DNA of 64,000 bases from UBA1431 sp002329665 (GCA_040772545.1 JAXGXY010000001.1:558001-622000); one strand, 5' to 3'. Shown: positions 42,574-51,375, counted from the first letter of the stretch. Notes: generated by a model not told the origin, from the letters alone. Numbers and translations are program-made.

Positions 42574-44424
42574 ATGGAACAGAACAACGGGCAGGTAGAC
42601 AATTCCACGAAGGGAACGCAGGAGCCGGAGATAGCGCAGGAGCCGGAGGAAGCGCAGGAGCCGGAGGAAGCGCAGGAGCCGGAGGGAACGAAGGAGCCGG
42701 AGGAACCTCGGGAGCCGGAGGGAACGCAGGAGCCAGAGGGAACGCAGGAGCCGGAGGAAGCGCAGGAGACGGAGAAAGCGCAGGAGCCGGAGGAAGCGCA
42801 GGAGCCGGAGGGAACGCAGGAGACGGAGGAACCTCAGGAACCAAAGGAAGCGCAGGAGACGGAGAAAGCGCAGGAGCCGGAGAAAGCGCAGGAGACGGAG
42901 AAGGCGCAGGAGCCGGAGGGGAAAAAGCCTTTTTTCTCGAAGAAAAGGAATATCCTGATCGTGTTGCTGGCCGTCCTTCTGTTGCTTCTCGGAGGGGGCG
43001 CCGTCTATGCGTTTGTTGACAGGCCGCTCAGCGATGAGGAGGCCGCGCGGATATTCGATACCGGCGTCATCCACGACAACATACGCGTGAACGGGACGGA
43101 TGTCGGCGGGCTGACGCTCGCCCAGGCCAAAGCGAAGGTGGAGAAGTCCAAAAACGGTTCGCCGGCAACCTTCGGGCTCGAGTTTGAACTGGACGGCAGG
43201 AAATGGAAGCTGACGGGGACGGAAATCAAGCTCGCCTCGGATATCGACGATGTGCTGAAAGAAGCTATACTGGTCGAGAAATCCGGGAGTTACTGGAGCC
43301 GTTTCACAGCGGGCAACACGCTCGACGGCGAGGGCTACGACTACTCCCTCACGTCCACACCCGACCCGGCAGTACTGAAGATGCAGGTCGAACGCGTTGC
43401 CAAAGAAGCGACCACTGAACCGGTCGAGCCTGCCATTGAAGTCGGTGACAAGGCCGGCGAATTCACAGTCAAGGACGGAAAGGCCGGCTATGTCGTCAAC
43501 GCCGCCTCGCTCCTGAAAACGGTGAAGCAGCGTTTCGACGAGCAGGATTTTACGGTCGTGCCGATAACCGCGAAGAAGACCGAACCGAAAATGTCGGCGG
43601 AAGAACTGCGCAAGAATACGGTGCTGATGGGGTCGTTTACGACCAACTACAGCAGCAGTTGGAACCGCATGTACAACATCGAAAAGGGCGCGAAGATGAT
43701 CAGCGGAACCGTGGTGGAGCCGGGCGAAATCTTCGATACCAACGCCGTGCTCGGGCCACGGACGTACGCGCTCGGGTGGAAGGGCGCAAACGGCATCGTC
43801 GCGGGAAGCCGATACGAGGTACAGCCTGGCGGCGGCGTATGCCAGCTTTCCACCACCCTTTTCGGCGCCGTGTTGCGCGCCGATCTCGAAGTTGTCGAGC
43901 GCAAGCACCACTCCTTCCCATCGAGTTACTGTCAGATCGGGCAGGACGCGACGATCTCCACGGGCGGCCCGAACTTCAGGTTCAAGAACACGCGCGACAA
44001 ACCGATCTATGTCGTCATGCGGGTAGACGGCCGCAGGAACATCACCGCCGAACTCTACGGCCCGCCGCATCCCAAGGGATATACCGTCAAGATCACATCC
44101 AAACTCGTGAGCGTGTTCTATCCCGGCCCGGCGGTCACGACGGTCGACAAGTCCAAGCCCCCCGGGTATAAGAAGGCCGTGTCGCTCTACCACGTCGGCA
44201 AGCGGTCGAGGACATACAAGACGTACTATGACGAAGACGGCAAGCAGGTCGGAGAACCGATCCTGATCTATGCCGACACCTATCCGGCCGTACGCGCCAA
44301 GTACGTCGTCGGGCCGCCGAAAAAAACGCCGGCGCCCACGTCCAAACCGACCACGGCCAAGCCTACGTCCAAACCGCCCAAGCCTACGCCCAAACCGCCC
44401 AAGCCCACACCCGACGAAGGATAA
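42574..44424 (+). CDS. VanW family protein with cytoplasmic hexapeptide-repeat tail (paralogue 2)
   Basis: A 616-residue paralogue. Residues 14-115 consist of 17 tandem hexapeptides of the type [E/G/K][A/T]QEP[E/K]; then comes KKPFFSKKRNILIV, one helix (about 127-148) and the shared FVDRPLSDEEAARIFDTGVIHDNIR segment, PG_binding_4-type repeats, the VanW domain (QPGGGVCQLSTTLFGA, HHSFPSSYCQIGQDATIS) and a Pro/Lys/Thr tail. By topology the acidic repeat is cytoplasmic. It lies 65 bases after paralogue 1, on the same strand. Confidence 0.9.
   Translation: MEQNNGQVDNSTKGTQEPEIAQEPEEAQEPEEAQEPEGTKEPEEPREPEGTQEPEGTQEPEEAQETEKAQEPEEAQEPEGTQETEEPQEPKEAQETEKAQEPEKAQETEKAQEPEGKKPFFSKKRNILIVLLAVLLLLLGGGAVYAFVDRPLSDEEAARIFDTGVIHDNIRVNGTDVGGLTLAQAKAKVEKSKNGSPATFGLEFELDGRKWKLTGTEIKLASDIDDVLKEAILVEKSGSYWSRFTAGNTLDGEGYDYSLTSTPDPAVLKMQVERVAKEATTEPVEPAIEVGDKAGEFTVKDGKAGYVVNAASLLKTVKQRFDEQDFTVVPITAKKTEPKMSAEELRKNTVLMGSFTTNYSSSWNRMYNIEKGAKMISGTVVEPGEIFDTNAVLGPRTYALGWKGANGIVAGSRYEVQPGGGVCQLSTTLFGAVLRADLEVVERKHHSFPSSYCQIGQDATISTGGPNFRFKNTRDKPIYVVMRVDGRRNITAELYGPPHPKGYTVKITSKLVSVFYPGPAVTTVDKSKPPGYKKAVSLYHVGKRSRTYKTYYDEDGKQVGEPILIYADTYPAVRAKYVVGPPKKTPAPTSKPTTAKPTSKPPKPTPKPPKPTPDEG
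42613..42918 (+). repeat. 18-base minisatellite inside VanW paralogue 2
   Basis: Seventeen in-frame copies of an 18-base unit, GCGCAGGAGCCGGAGGAA and variants, encoding EAQEPE-like hexapeptides. Copies differ at a few positions (ACG for CCG, GGA ACG for GAA GCG), showing both expansion and decay. Slippage here would change protein length in steps of six residues without a frameshift. Confidence 0.95.
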
Positions 44425-44451
44425 CGGACAACGTTTCGCGATGCGGCTTAA

Positions 44452-44476
44452 AAAGCGGGGAGCGATCCCCGCTTTT
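44452..44476 (+). terminator. Rho-independent terminator between VanW paralogues 2 and 3
   Basis: AAAGCGGGGA and TCCCCGCTTT form a 10-base-pair stem with a 4-base loop, running into TTTCG. The remaining 200 bases before paralogue 3 hold a TATACT (44648-44653) without a clear -35. Confidence 0.8.
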
Positions 44477-44680
44477 CGTTCGCGCTGCGGTGCCAGGCAG
44501 CGGTCCCTATGTGCCGTTCCATGCAGAATGCTGCGCGGGCTCCTTGGCGGGCGCTGTGGGGCGCGTCTCGGGTCCATTTACCGGTTGCGTCATCATATGC
44601 GGCATGCTACAATGTTCACAGCATCGCCATAAAATACGTTTGTGTGCGTTATACTAACCTAATGGTAGGAGAAGGATTGA

Positions 44681-46213
44681 ATGGCAAAAAAGGGAAACAG
44701 CGAAAAAAAGGGATTCTTCTCGAAAAAGCGCAATATTCTCATCCTGATCCTGACCGTCGCGCTTCTCTTCCTAGGCGGTGCGGCGGCTTGGGCATTCATC
44801 GACCAGCCTCTGAGCGACGAAGAGATAGCCCACATCCTGCAAACGGGCGTATTCCATGACAACATACGCATAAACGGCCTGGAAGTCGGCGGCCTGACCT
44901 TCGACCAGGCCAGGGATAAGGTCGAGGCCGGCAAGAACGGCTCCGCGGCGACCTTTGCGCTGACATTCCGGCTGGATTCCGAGGAATGGCCCCGAAAAGG
45001 GGCCGACCTGAAAATTAAGACGGACATCGAAGACGTGCTTGAAGAAGCGATGCTCGTCGAAAAATCGGGGAGCAACTGGGATAAGATGACGGCGCGAAAC
45101 CAGCTCGGCGATGAAGGCTACGATTACACCGTCACGGTAACCGCCGACCCGGCGGTACTGAAAACGCAGGTGGACGCCCTGGCCGAGGAAGCGACCACCG
45201 AGCCCGAGGAACCGGTTTTCCAGGGCGTAGACGCAAACGGGAAGGCGATGTTTTCGGACGAGAAGACGGGGTACGTGGTGGACGCAAACGCGCTTTTAAA
45301 AACGGTGCAGGAGCGTTTCGAGAACCAGGACTTTTCCCCAATACAGATGTCGGCCAAGGCGATCGCGCCCAAGGCCACCGCTGAAGAACTGCGGGAAAAC
45401 ACGGTGCTGATCGGTGAATTCACGACCACATATTCGGGTTCTTCGAACCGGAGGAAAAACGTCGAAAAAGCGGCGGGGATCATAAACAACCAGATCGTGC
45501 AGCCCGGCGAGGTCTTCGACATGAACGAGGTCCTCGGCCCCAGGACGCGCGCTGGCGGCTGGCTGGACGCAATGGGGATTATCGGCGGCAACCGCTACCA
45601 GCTCGAACCCGGCGGCGGCGTATGCCAGGTTTCCTCCACGCTTTTCAACGCCGTGATGTATGCCGACCTCAAGATCGAGGAACGCTGGAACCATTCGCTC
45701 AGATCGAGCTACGTGCCCAACGGAAGGGACGCTACGATTTCGACGGGCGGGAAGAACTTCAGGTTCCGGAATACGCGTTCCCACCCGGTGTACATCGTGG
45801 CCATCGCGGACAAGTCCAGGAGCAGGCTCACCGTCAGGATCTACGGCCCCCCGCATCCCGAGGGGTACACCGTGCAGGTCACGGCGGTGACGACGAGCGT
45901 CATCAAGGCAAAGACCATAACGAAGGCGGACCCGACCAAGCCCGAGGGATACAAGGAACTCGACAAGAGCATAGAGTCGCAGAACGGCGCTACGGCCAAC
46001 ACGTACGTTACCTATTACAAGGACGGCAAACAGGTCGGGGAACGCAAACTGCTCTTTACGTCCAAATACAACGCGGTGCCGTACGTGTACATCGTGGGCA
46101 CCAAGCCGGTCCCGTCGCCCACGCCGGAACCGACGACGAAACCTACGCCAAAGCCCACGAAGGAGCCCAAGCCTACGGTACCAACGGAGGAGCCCGATTC
46201 GGAGGACTCGTAA
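44681..46213 (+). CDS. VanW family protein (paralogue 3)
   Basis: A 510-residue paralogue closest to number 2: NSEKKGFFSKKRNILIL, one helix (about 17-37), FIDQPLSDEEIAHILQTGVFHDNIR, PG_binding_4-type repeats, the VanW domain (YSGSSNRRKNVEKAAGIINN, QPGGGVCQVSSTLFNAVMY, SLRSSYVPNGRDATIS), a G5-like beta segment and a Pro/Thr/Lys/Glu tail. It lacks the hexapeptide repeat. In place of the HHS motif of the other two it has WNHSLRSSY. AGGAGAAGG precedes ATG 44681. Confidence 0.9.
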   Translation: MAKKGNSEKKGFFSKKRNILILILTVALLFLGGAAAWAFIDQPLSDEEIAHILQTGVFHDNIRINGLEVGGLTFDQARDKVEAGKNGSAATFALTFRLDSEEWPRKGADLKIKTDIEDVLEEAMLVEKSGSNWDKMTARNQLGDEGYDYTVTVTADPAVLKTQVDALAEEATTEPEEPVFQGVDANGKAMFSDEKTGYVVDANALLKTVQERFENQDFSPIQMSAKAIAPKATAEELRENTVLIGEFTTTYSGSSNRRKNVEKAAGIINNQIVQPGEVFDMNEVLGPRTRAGGWLDAMGIIGGNRYQLEPGGGVCQVSSTLFNAVMYADLKIEERWNHSLRSSYVPNGRDATISTGGKNFRFRNTRSHPVYIVAIADKSRSRLTVRIYGPPHPEGYTVQVTAVTTSVIKAKTITKADPTKPEGYKELDKSIESQNGATANTYVTYYKDGKQVGERKLLFTSKYNAVPYVYIVGTKPVPSPTPEPTTKPTPKPTKEPKPTVPTEEPDSEDS

Positions 46214-46330
46214 TCGATGGCGGCAGAGGATGCGTGAAGGAGAAACGTAACCTTAAATACTCTGAGGGGAGCGATGGCTCCCCTTGAATTATAAATACTT
46301 GGAATATCAGCGATTTGCGGTATTCTGGCG

Positions 46331-46359
46331 TTGCGCGAGCGGCGATTGGATGATACAAT
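46331..46359 (+). promoter_or_regulatory. Promoter of the Lrp-aminotransferase operon
   Basis: TTGCGC (46331-46336), 17-base spacer, TACAAT (46354-46359), 39 bases before the lrp-like start. Confidence 0.6.
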
Positions 46360-46397
46360 ATACAGAATTCCGATGCGCTGTATTTAGGAGGGGGACT

Positions 46398-46892
46398 ATG
46401 ACCAAGGAACTCAGTAAGGAAATCCTGGAGATTCTCAGGCAGGACTGCCGCGTTGACGCGGAACAGATCGCTGTGATGATTAACGCCGATCCCGCGGAAG
46501 TGGCAGAGGAGATCAAGCGGCTGGAACGCGACCGCGTCATCGTGAAATACAACGCCGTGGTTAACATGGAAAAGTTTGACAAGGACATGGTCCAGGCGCT
46601 CATAGAAGTCAGGGTGACGCCTCAGCGCGAGCAGGGTTTCGATGCACTGGCGAAACGGATCTACCGTTTTGCCGAGGTGCGCTCCGTGTACCTCGTGTCC
46701 GGTTCCTACGACCTGATGGTGCTCGTCGAGGGCCTGGACATGCGCCAGGTCGCGCTGTTCGTGGCCGAAAAGCTTTCGGTGATCGACGGCGTGCTGTCCA
46801 CGGCGACGAGTTTCGTGTTGCGAAAATACAAGGAGGACGGCGTAATCATTCTCGACGACGAAAAGGATGACAGATTGGTGGTGACGGCATAG
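46398..46892 (+). CDS. Lrp/AsnC family transcriptional regulator
   Basis: A 164-residue regulator. The N-terminal HTH (LSKEILEILRQDCRVDAEQIAVMI) and the RAM/AsnC domain (DKDMVQALIEVRVTPQREQGFDALAKRI, VYLVSGSYDLMVLVEG) are both complete. ATG 46398 follows AGGAGGGGG; a longer frame from 46284 contains the promoter and is not used. The aminotransferase begins 1 base after its stop. Such pairs usually control amino acid transamination in response to the amino acid. Confidence 0.92.
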   Translation: MTKELSKEILEILRQDCRVDAEQIAVMINADPAEVAEEIKRLERDRVIVKYNAVVNMEKFDKDMVQALIEVRVTPQREQGFDALAKRIYRFAEVRSVYLVSGSYDLMVLVEGLDMRQVALFVAEKLSVIDGVLSTATSFVLRKYKEDGVIILDDEKDDRLVVTA

Positions 46893-46893
46893 C

Positions 46894-48066
46894 ATGGTGG
46901 ACTACAACAAAATCGTATCCAGACGCGTAGCAGAAGTGCCGCCTTCGGGAATACGCAAGTTTTTCGACCTCGCGAGCGAAATGGAGGACGCCATATCCCT
47001 GGGCGTCGGGGAGCCGGACTTCGTCACGCCCTGGAACATCCGTGAGGCTGCGATCTATTCCATCGAGCGCGGACATACCCATTACACGTCCAACCACGGC
47101 GTGATCGAACTGAGGGAGCATATCGCGGAGTACATGGACTACCGTTTCGGGCTCACCTATTCGCCGGGACAGATTATGATCACCGTAGGCGCGAGCGAGG
47201 CGATCGACCTTGCCCTTCGCGCGATCGTCGAACCGGGCGACGAGGTGCTCGTGCCCGAGCCGTGTTACGTATCCTACATGCCCAAAGTCATGTTCAACGG
47301 CGGCGTACCCGTCCCCATCCGAATGTCGGACGATGAAGAGTTCAAATTTACGGTGGACAACGTCAAGCCGCTGATAAACGAGCGCACGAAGGCCATCATC
47401 GTGGCGTTTCCCAACAACCCTACCGGCGCGATCATGACCGAAAGCGAGCTTAAGCCCGTTGCGGAGCTGCTCCAGGGGACGGATATCATCGCCGTCTCGG
47501 ACGAGATCTACGCCGAGCTCACCTACCAGGGGAAGCACGCGAGCATCGCGTCGCTAGACGGGATGTGGGAACGCACCATCGTCATCAACGGTTTCTCCAA
47601 AGCGTTCGCGATGACGGGCTGGCGGCTGGGCTATGTCTGCGCGCCAACCGAACTTCTCGACACGATGCTCAAGATCCACCAGTTCACGATGCTCTGCGCC
47701 CCGGTGATGAGCCAGGCTGCGGCGCTTGAGGCCTTAAGGTCCGGCTTCGAGAACAATTTTGCGGATGTGGAGAAGATGCGCAGGGAATACAACCGCCGGC
47801 GCAGGGTAATCGTAGACGGATTCAGGGAAATGGGCCTGTCCTGCTTCGAACCGCTGGGCGCTTTCTATGCCTTCCCCTGCCTGGACAGCACGGGCATGGG
47901 CGCCGACCGTTTCTGCGAAGGCCTGCTCAGGTCGCAGAAAGTCGCCTGCGTCCCGTCCACCGCCTTCGGCACGTCCAACAGCTTCATGCGCTGCTCCTAC
48001 GCGACGTCCCTCGACAACATCAACGAGGCGCTCAGACGGATCAAGTGCTATCTTCAGGAGATATGA
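46894..48066 (+). CDS. Class I/II PLP-dependent aminotransferase
   Basis: A 390-residue fold-type I aminotransferase. Motifs: LGVGEPDFVTPWNI, NHGVIELREHIAEY, AFPNNPTGAIM, SDEIYAELTY and the PLP lysine in NGFSKAFAMTGWRLGY, ending with FMRCSYATS (the carboxylate-binding Arg). The PatA/aspartate-aminotransferase-like group is the best fit; it transfers the amino group of an amino acid to a 2-oxoacid. It sits between an Lrp regulator and a HAD phosphatase in one operon. Confidence 0.93.
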   Translation: MVDYNKIVSRRVAEVPPSGIRKFFDLASEMEDAISLGVGEPDFVTPWNIREAAIYSIERGHTHYTSNHGVIELREHIAEYMDYRFGLTYSPGQIMITVGASEAIDLALRAIVEPGDEVLVPEPCYVSYMPKVMFNGGVPVPIRMSDDEEFKFTVDNVKPLINERTKAIIVAFPNNPTGAIMTESELKPVAELLQGTDIIAVSDEIYAELTYQGKHASIASLDGMWERTIVINGFSKAFAMTGWRLGYVCAPTELLDTMLKIHQFTMLCAPVMSQAAALEALRSGFENNFADVEKMRREYNRRRRVIVDGFREMGLSCFEPLGAFYAFPCLDSTGMGADRFCEGLLRSQKVACVPSTAFGTSNSFMRCSYATSLDNINEALRRIKCYLQEI

Positions 48067-48067
48067 A

Positions 48068-48898
48068 ATGTCGATGCATCGTAACGTTGACCTCATTGCC
48101 CTCGACCTCGATTACACGTTGTTCGATGAATGCCGGCTTGTCTCGCCTAATAACCTCGAGGCGATAGCCCGCGCCAAGGAAGCCGGCATCGTGGTAACGG
48201 TGTGCACGGCGCGGATGCACCCCGCCGCGGAATTCGAAGCGAAGAAAGCCGGCATCGACGCCCCGCTGGTGGTATGTAACGGCAGCTGCATCTACCACAG
48301 GGGAAAGGTGATCTATAGTAACCCCATGACCAACGCGCAGATCGGCCGGCTCTGCAATTTACTCGACCCCATGGGCGCGTCCTATTACGTTTCGACCGTG
48401 AACGAAGCGATCACGAACGATTACGAGGCATGCGGCGCGTACTACCGTTTCTGGCACGTCGGCGATACCGGCTTCGACGCGATCCCCCTCGTCACATACT
48501 CCACGGCAAAACGCATCGTCCCTGCGGTGGGAGACGGCGGCCTGCGCCTGAGTGTGGTTTCGGAAGACCAGGGAGTCCTCAAACGCGCCCGGGCGGCGCT
48601 CGAAACCGTGGAGGGCGTCGAGGTGTACGATTCGTGGTACAATAACGTCGAAGTGATGGCGCCGGGCGGAAAGGGCCTGGGGATCAAGAAACTGTGTGCT
48701 TTCCTCGGCATCGATCCGCAGAAGGCGATGGCCATCGGCGATTCGTCCAGCGACATCAGCATGCTCGAGGCGGTCGGCTACCCGGTTGCCGTGGGCAACG
48801 CTTCGAAAGCCTTGAAGGCGGTCGCGCGCTTCGAGACCCGCGCCTGCTCGGACGACGGGGTGGCGCACGCCATCGACGCCATCGCTTTCGGGCGTTAG
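48068..48898 (+). CDS. HAD superfamily Cof-type hydrolase
   Basis: A 276-residue Cof/IIB-type HAD phosphatase. Motif I is LDLDYTLFDE, with Tyr-Thr in place of the usual Gly-Thr after the second Asp; motif II is CTARM, a large alpha/beta cap covers about residues 80-190, then the motif III Lys in KGLGIKKL and motif IV AIGDSSSDISML. ATG 48068 is 1 base after the aminotransferase stop, with CAGGAG inside that gene's end. It probably dephosphorylates a sugar phosphate or nucleotide; substrate unknown. Confidence 0.9.
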   Translation: MSMHRNVDLIALDLDYTLFDECRLVSPNNLEAIARAKEAGIVVTVCTARMHPAAEFEAKKAGIDAPLVVCNGSCIYHRGKVIYSNPMTNAQIGRLCNLLDPMGASYYVSTVNEAITNDYEACGAYYRFWHVGDTGFDAIPLVTYSTAKRIVPAVGDGGLRLSVVSEDQGVLKRARAALETVEGVEVYDSWYNNVEVMAPGGKGLGIKKLCAFLGIDPQKAMAIGDSSSDISMLEAVGYPVAVGNASKALKAVARFETRACSDDGVAHAIDAIAFGR

Positions 48899-48964
48899 TC
48901 CGGCCGGCAAACGCTCCGCCCGGTCCGTTTTTAAGCCGGGAAAAAAGGATGAAGGGTCCTCTCT

Positions 48965-49306
48965 ATGCTTTGCCCCCGATGCAAAACGCGTTCGCCTGAG
49001 GATGCGCGCTCCTGTACACGCTGCGGCCATGCGCTAAAGCACGGTTTATGGCCTTTGCCCCGCGAGAAGATCCCCAATTATCTCTGGTTCTCGCTGCTCA
49101 TGCTCGTCATTTGCCTGCCGATGGGCGCGGCGGCGCTCGTGTATTCCGTCCGCGTCGAGAAATACGTTTTGCTGCAGGATTTCTCCGCGGCCTGGGAGGC
49201 GTCGTTCCGCGCACGGAAGATCAATCTGCTGGCCGCGGCGATCATGGGGATCGCGGCGGCCGTATATCTTCTGTCCATGGCTGTGCTCATGCTGGTTGTA
49301 AAATAG
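48965..49306 (+). CDS. Zinc-ribbon CD225/dispanin-like membrane protein (1 of 3)
   Basis: A 113-residue protein. The N-terminal zinc ribbon (CPRC at residues 3-6 and CTRCG at 17-21) is followed by a two-helix module: NYLWFSLLMLVICLPMGAAALVYS, a conserved polar loop with EASFRARKIN, and a second helix. The layout (P-N-hydrophobic-CLP-G-A-V-Y-S, D..A...S..A) is that of the CD225/dispanin (IFITM-like) family. Two similar genes follow at once. Function in bacteria is unknown. Confidence 0.8.
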   Translation: MLCPRCKTRSPEDARSCTRCGHALKHGLWPLPREKIPNYLWFSLLMLVICLPMGAAALVYSVRVEKYVLLQDFSAAWEASFRARKINLLAAAIMGIAAAVYLLSMAVLMLVVK

Positions 49307-49370
49307 CGCTTTAAAAGATAGAATAAACCAAAGGCCTGGGAGGAAACCGATTGGTCGGGAGGCGATACGG

Positions 49371-49739
49371 TTGTACTGTTCAAAATGCGGTCATGAGAAC
49401 CCGGACGATTACAATTTCTGCAAGAACTGCGGGCACGACCTGAGCCATGCGAAGGCGCCGCACACGAAGTCCGTGCCCAATTATATGGCGTTTTCCATCA
49501 TCATGATCTTCCTTTGCCTGCCTTTCGGCATCGCGGGGCTCGTCTACTCGCTCAAGGTGGACGAATTCCTGATGCAGGGGGATACCGAGGCCGCAAAAGC
49601 CGCTTCCGACAAGGCGCGGAAACTGGACATCATCGGGCTGATCGTACTGGGCGCGTTGATCTGCATTCCGTTCATCATCGCCTTGATCAGCCTCATATTC
49701 ATCGTTCCGGCCATTCCTTTCAACATCATAGTCCATTAG
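49371..49739 (+). CDS. Zinc-ribbon CD225/dispanin-like membrane protein (2 of 3)
   Basis: A 122-residue homologue of its neighbours. The zinc ribbon has CSKCG (residues 3-7) and CKNCG; the membrane module contains NYMAFSIIMIFLCLPFGIAGLVYS, the loop QGDTEAAKAASDKARK and a longer second helix. Start is TTG 49371, with GGGAGG 8 bases upstream. Its CD225 module is closer to copy 3 than to copy 1. Confidence 0.82.
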   Translation: MYCSKCGHENPDDYNFCKNCGHDLSHAKAPHTKSVPNYMAFSIIMIFLCLPFGIAGLVYSLKVDEFLMQGDTEAAKAASDKARKLDIIGLIVLGALICIPFIIALISLIFIVPAIPFNIIVH

Positions 49740-49795
49740 GCGCAGAAGGCGCCTTGAGATCGAACAGCGGTAACACGCTTTGGAGGGTTTGACGC

Positions 49796-50200
49796 ATGTA
49801 TTGTCCACAATGCGGCCGGCAGATGCCGGACGACGCCAACAACTGCCCGAACTGCGGCCGGGACTTCAGCCAGGAAGGGCAGGAATCGATGGAACCGCCC
49901 CGGCCCGGCCGGTCGGAGATCGCGAAGGCGTACGGTACGATCCCGAACCACCTGGCGCTATCCATCATCGCGATCTTCCTCTGCCTGCCTTTCGGCATCG
50001 CGGGGTTGATACAGTCTCTGAAAGTGGACCAGTTCATCCGCTCGGGAGACTTCGAGGCCGCGAAAATGTTTTCCGAAAAAGCCAAAACCTACGGTATGAT
50101 CGGGGTGATCGTCGGAGGCGTCCTCATCGTCCTTTCCGTGATTCTCTCCGTCGTCTTCGGCTTCTGGGTCTTCAGCTGGATGGGGCGTTTTCGCTATTGA
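49796..50200 (+). CDS. Zinc-ribbon CD225/dispanin-like membrane protein (3 of 3)
   Basis: A 134-residue third copy. Zinc ribbon CPQCG (3-7) and CPNCG, a 20-residue Pro/Glu-rich linker, then NHLALSIIAIFLCLPFGIAGLIQS, loop SGDFEAAKMFSEKAKT and a second helix ending in FWVFSWMGRF. ATG 49796 follows GGAGGG. The DUF2752 gene follows almost without a gap. Confidence 0.82.
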   Translation: MYCPQCGRQMPDDANNCPNCGRDFSQEGQESMEPPRPGRSEIAKAYGTIPNHLALSIIAIFLCLPFGIAGLIQSLKVDQFIRSGDFEAAKMFSEKAKTYGMIGVIVGGVLIVLSVILSVVFGFWVFSWMGRFRY

Positions 50201-50232
50201 CGGGAAGCGGGCTGAGAAAGCGGGTTAATCCG

Positions 50233-50658
50233 GTGCCAAAGCGGGAAAAAACCTTACGGTACGCCTCGTACGTTGTTTTGGCGGCGGTCCTGGCCGCCTT
50301 CCTGGGCTTCGCGTTTGCAAACGGCCAACGGCCGGGGCCTTTCGTCCCCTGCGTCTTTCATTCGCTCACCGGCCTGTACTGTCCCGGATGCGGGATGTTC
50401 CGCATGGCCTGTCATTTGGCGCATCTGCGGATCGGCGCGGCGTTTGCCTGCAATCCCCTGGGATTCATCGTGTTGCCCTGCCTGACGGCGGTGCTGGTGC
50501 TGCAGCGCTTCCCGCGCGGCCGTGCCCTGGTCGCGAAAGCGGACCGGTATGCCGTGACGCGCGTTTTGCTCGCCGCCGTCGTAGCGTTCTGGGTGTTGAG
50601 GAACATCCCCGTTTTCCCGTTCACGCTTCTCGCCCCGATGGGAGATGGCATCCGCTGA
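50233..50658 (+). CDS. DUF2752 membrane protein
   Basis: A 141-residue protein with three hydrophobic helices and the DUF2752 signature CVFHSLTGLYCPGCGMFRMACHLAHLR, whose cysteines probably bind metal. It follows the dispanin-like triplet, and DUF2752 genes are often found next to CD225-type genes, so all four may act together at the membrane. GTG 50233 is my choice of start; an in-frame TTG at 50197 overlapping the previous stop is possible. Confidence 0.75.
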   Translation: MPKREKTLRYASYVVLAAVLAAFLGFAFANGQRPGPFVPCVFHSLTGLYCPGCGMFRMACHLAHLRIGAAFACNPLGFIVLPCLTAVLVLQRFPRGRALVAKADRYAVTRVLLAAVVAFWVLRNIPVFPFTLLAPMGDGIR

Positions 50659-50845
50659 CGGATATAGTGTGAAGCACAGCGCGGTGCGTATTACCCGCCT
50701 CCGAATATATACGCCAAAAACGGGCTTTTTGCAGCAAGCCGCAGGCGTTGGCGGTCTTACCGCCAGAAACGCCGAATTTGCATGCGCAGGGCCCATTTCG
50801 GCAAGTATAAAGGAGAATAGAATGCATTAAATATTATTATTGCTG

Positions 50846-50874
50846 TTGATAACGCTTTGGCCCTGTAATAGAAT
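50846..50874 (+). promoter_or_regulatory. Promoter of trmL
   Basis: TTGATA (50846-50851), 17-base spacer, TAGAAT (50869-50874), 37 bases before the start codon. Confidence 0.7.
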
Positions 50875-50910
50875 TGTGACGGTAGCCACAAAGTCCCGGA
50901 GGTACGCTAC

Positions 50911-51375
50911 ATGCCCATGAACATCGTCCTGTGTAATCCCCAGATACCGCAGAACACGGGCAATATCGCACGCACCTGCGCGGCGACGGGATCGAGGCTG
51001 CATATCGTGCTCCCGATGGGGTTTTGTATCGAGGACAAGCACCTGAAGCGTGCCGGGCTGGATTACTGGCATATGACGCCTGTTTTTTACTACGACGATT
51101 TCGACTCCGTATTGCGCGAAGGAGCCGGCCACGATTTTTTCTTCGCGAGCACGCGTGCGGAAAGGCGCTACGATGACGTGCGATACCGTGACGGCTATTA
51201 TCTCGTGTTCGGAAGCGAAACGAAGGGGCTGGATGAAGCGCTCATCCGGCGCTTTCGTGATGCGTGTATACGGATCCCCATGAAGAGCGGCGCGCGCAGC
51301 CTGAACCTTGCCAACGCGGCTGCGATCGTCGTCTACGAAGCCCTGCGACAGAATGGCTTTGCCGGATTGGCGTGA
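50911..51375 (+). CDS. trmL: tRNA (cytidine/uridine-2'-O-)-methyltransferase TrmL
   Basis: A 154-residue SPOUT-class methyltransferase modifying the wobble base of certain tRNA-Leu. Motifs: NPQIPQNTGNIARTCAATG, FGSETKGLDE and the C-terminal knot IPMKSGARSLNLANAAAIVVYE. Length and motifs match TrmL/YibK throughout. ATG 50911 is preceded by GGAGGTACGCTAC. The neighbours are functionally unrelated. Confidence 0.95.
   Translation: MPMNIVLCNPQIPQNTGNIARTCAATGSRLHIVLPMGFCIEDKHLKRAGLDYWHMTPVFYYDDFDSVLREGAGHDFFFASTRAERRYDDVRYRDGYYLVFGSETKGLDEALIRRFRDACIRIPMKSGARSLNLANAAAIVVYEALRQNGFAGLA

Noticed and set aside
42613..42918. Regularly spaced repeat that might suggest a CRISPR array
   Set aside because: The unit is 18 bases with no spacers, is in-frame, and encodes a hexapeptide repeat. 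No cas genes are present.
42541..44577. 678-codon open frame on the minus strand with Leu/Arg-rich repeats
   Set aside because: It is the reverse complement of the VanW paralogue 2 gene; the repeats come from the 18-base minisatellite. It has no ribosome binding site and no domain.
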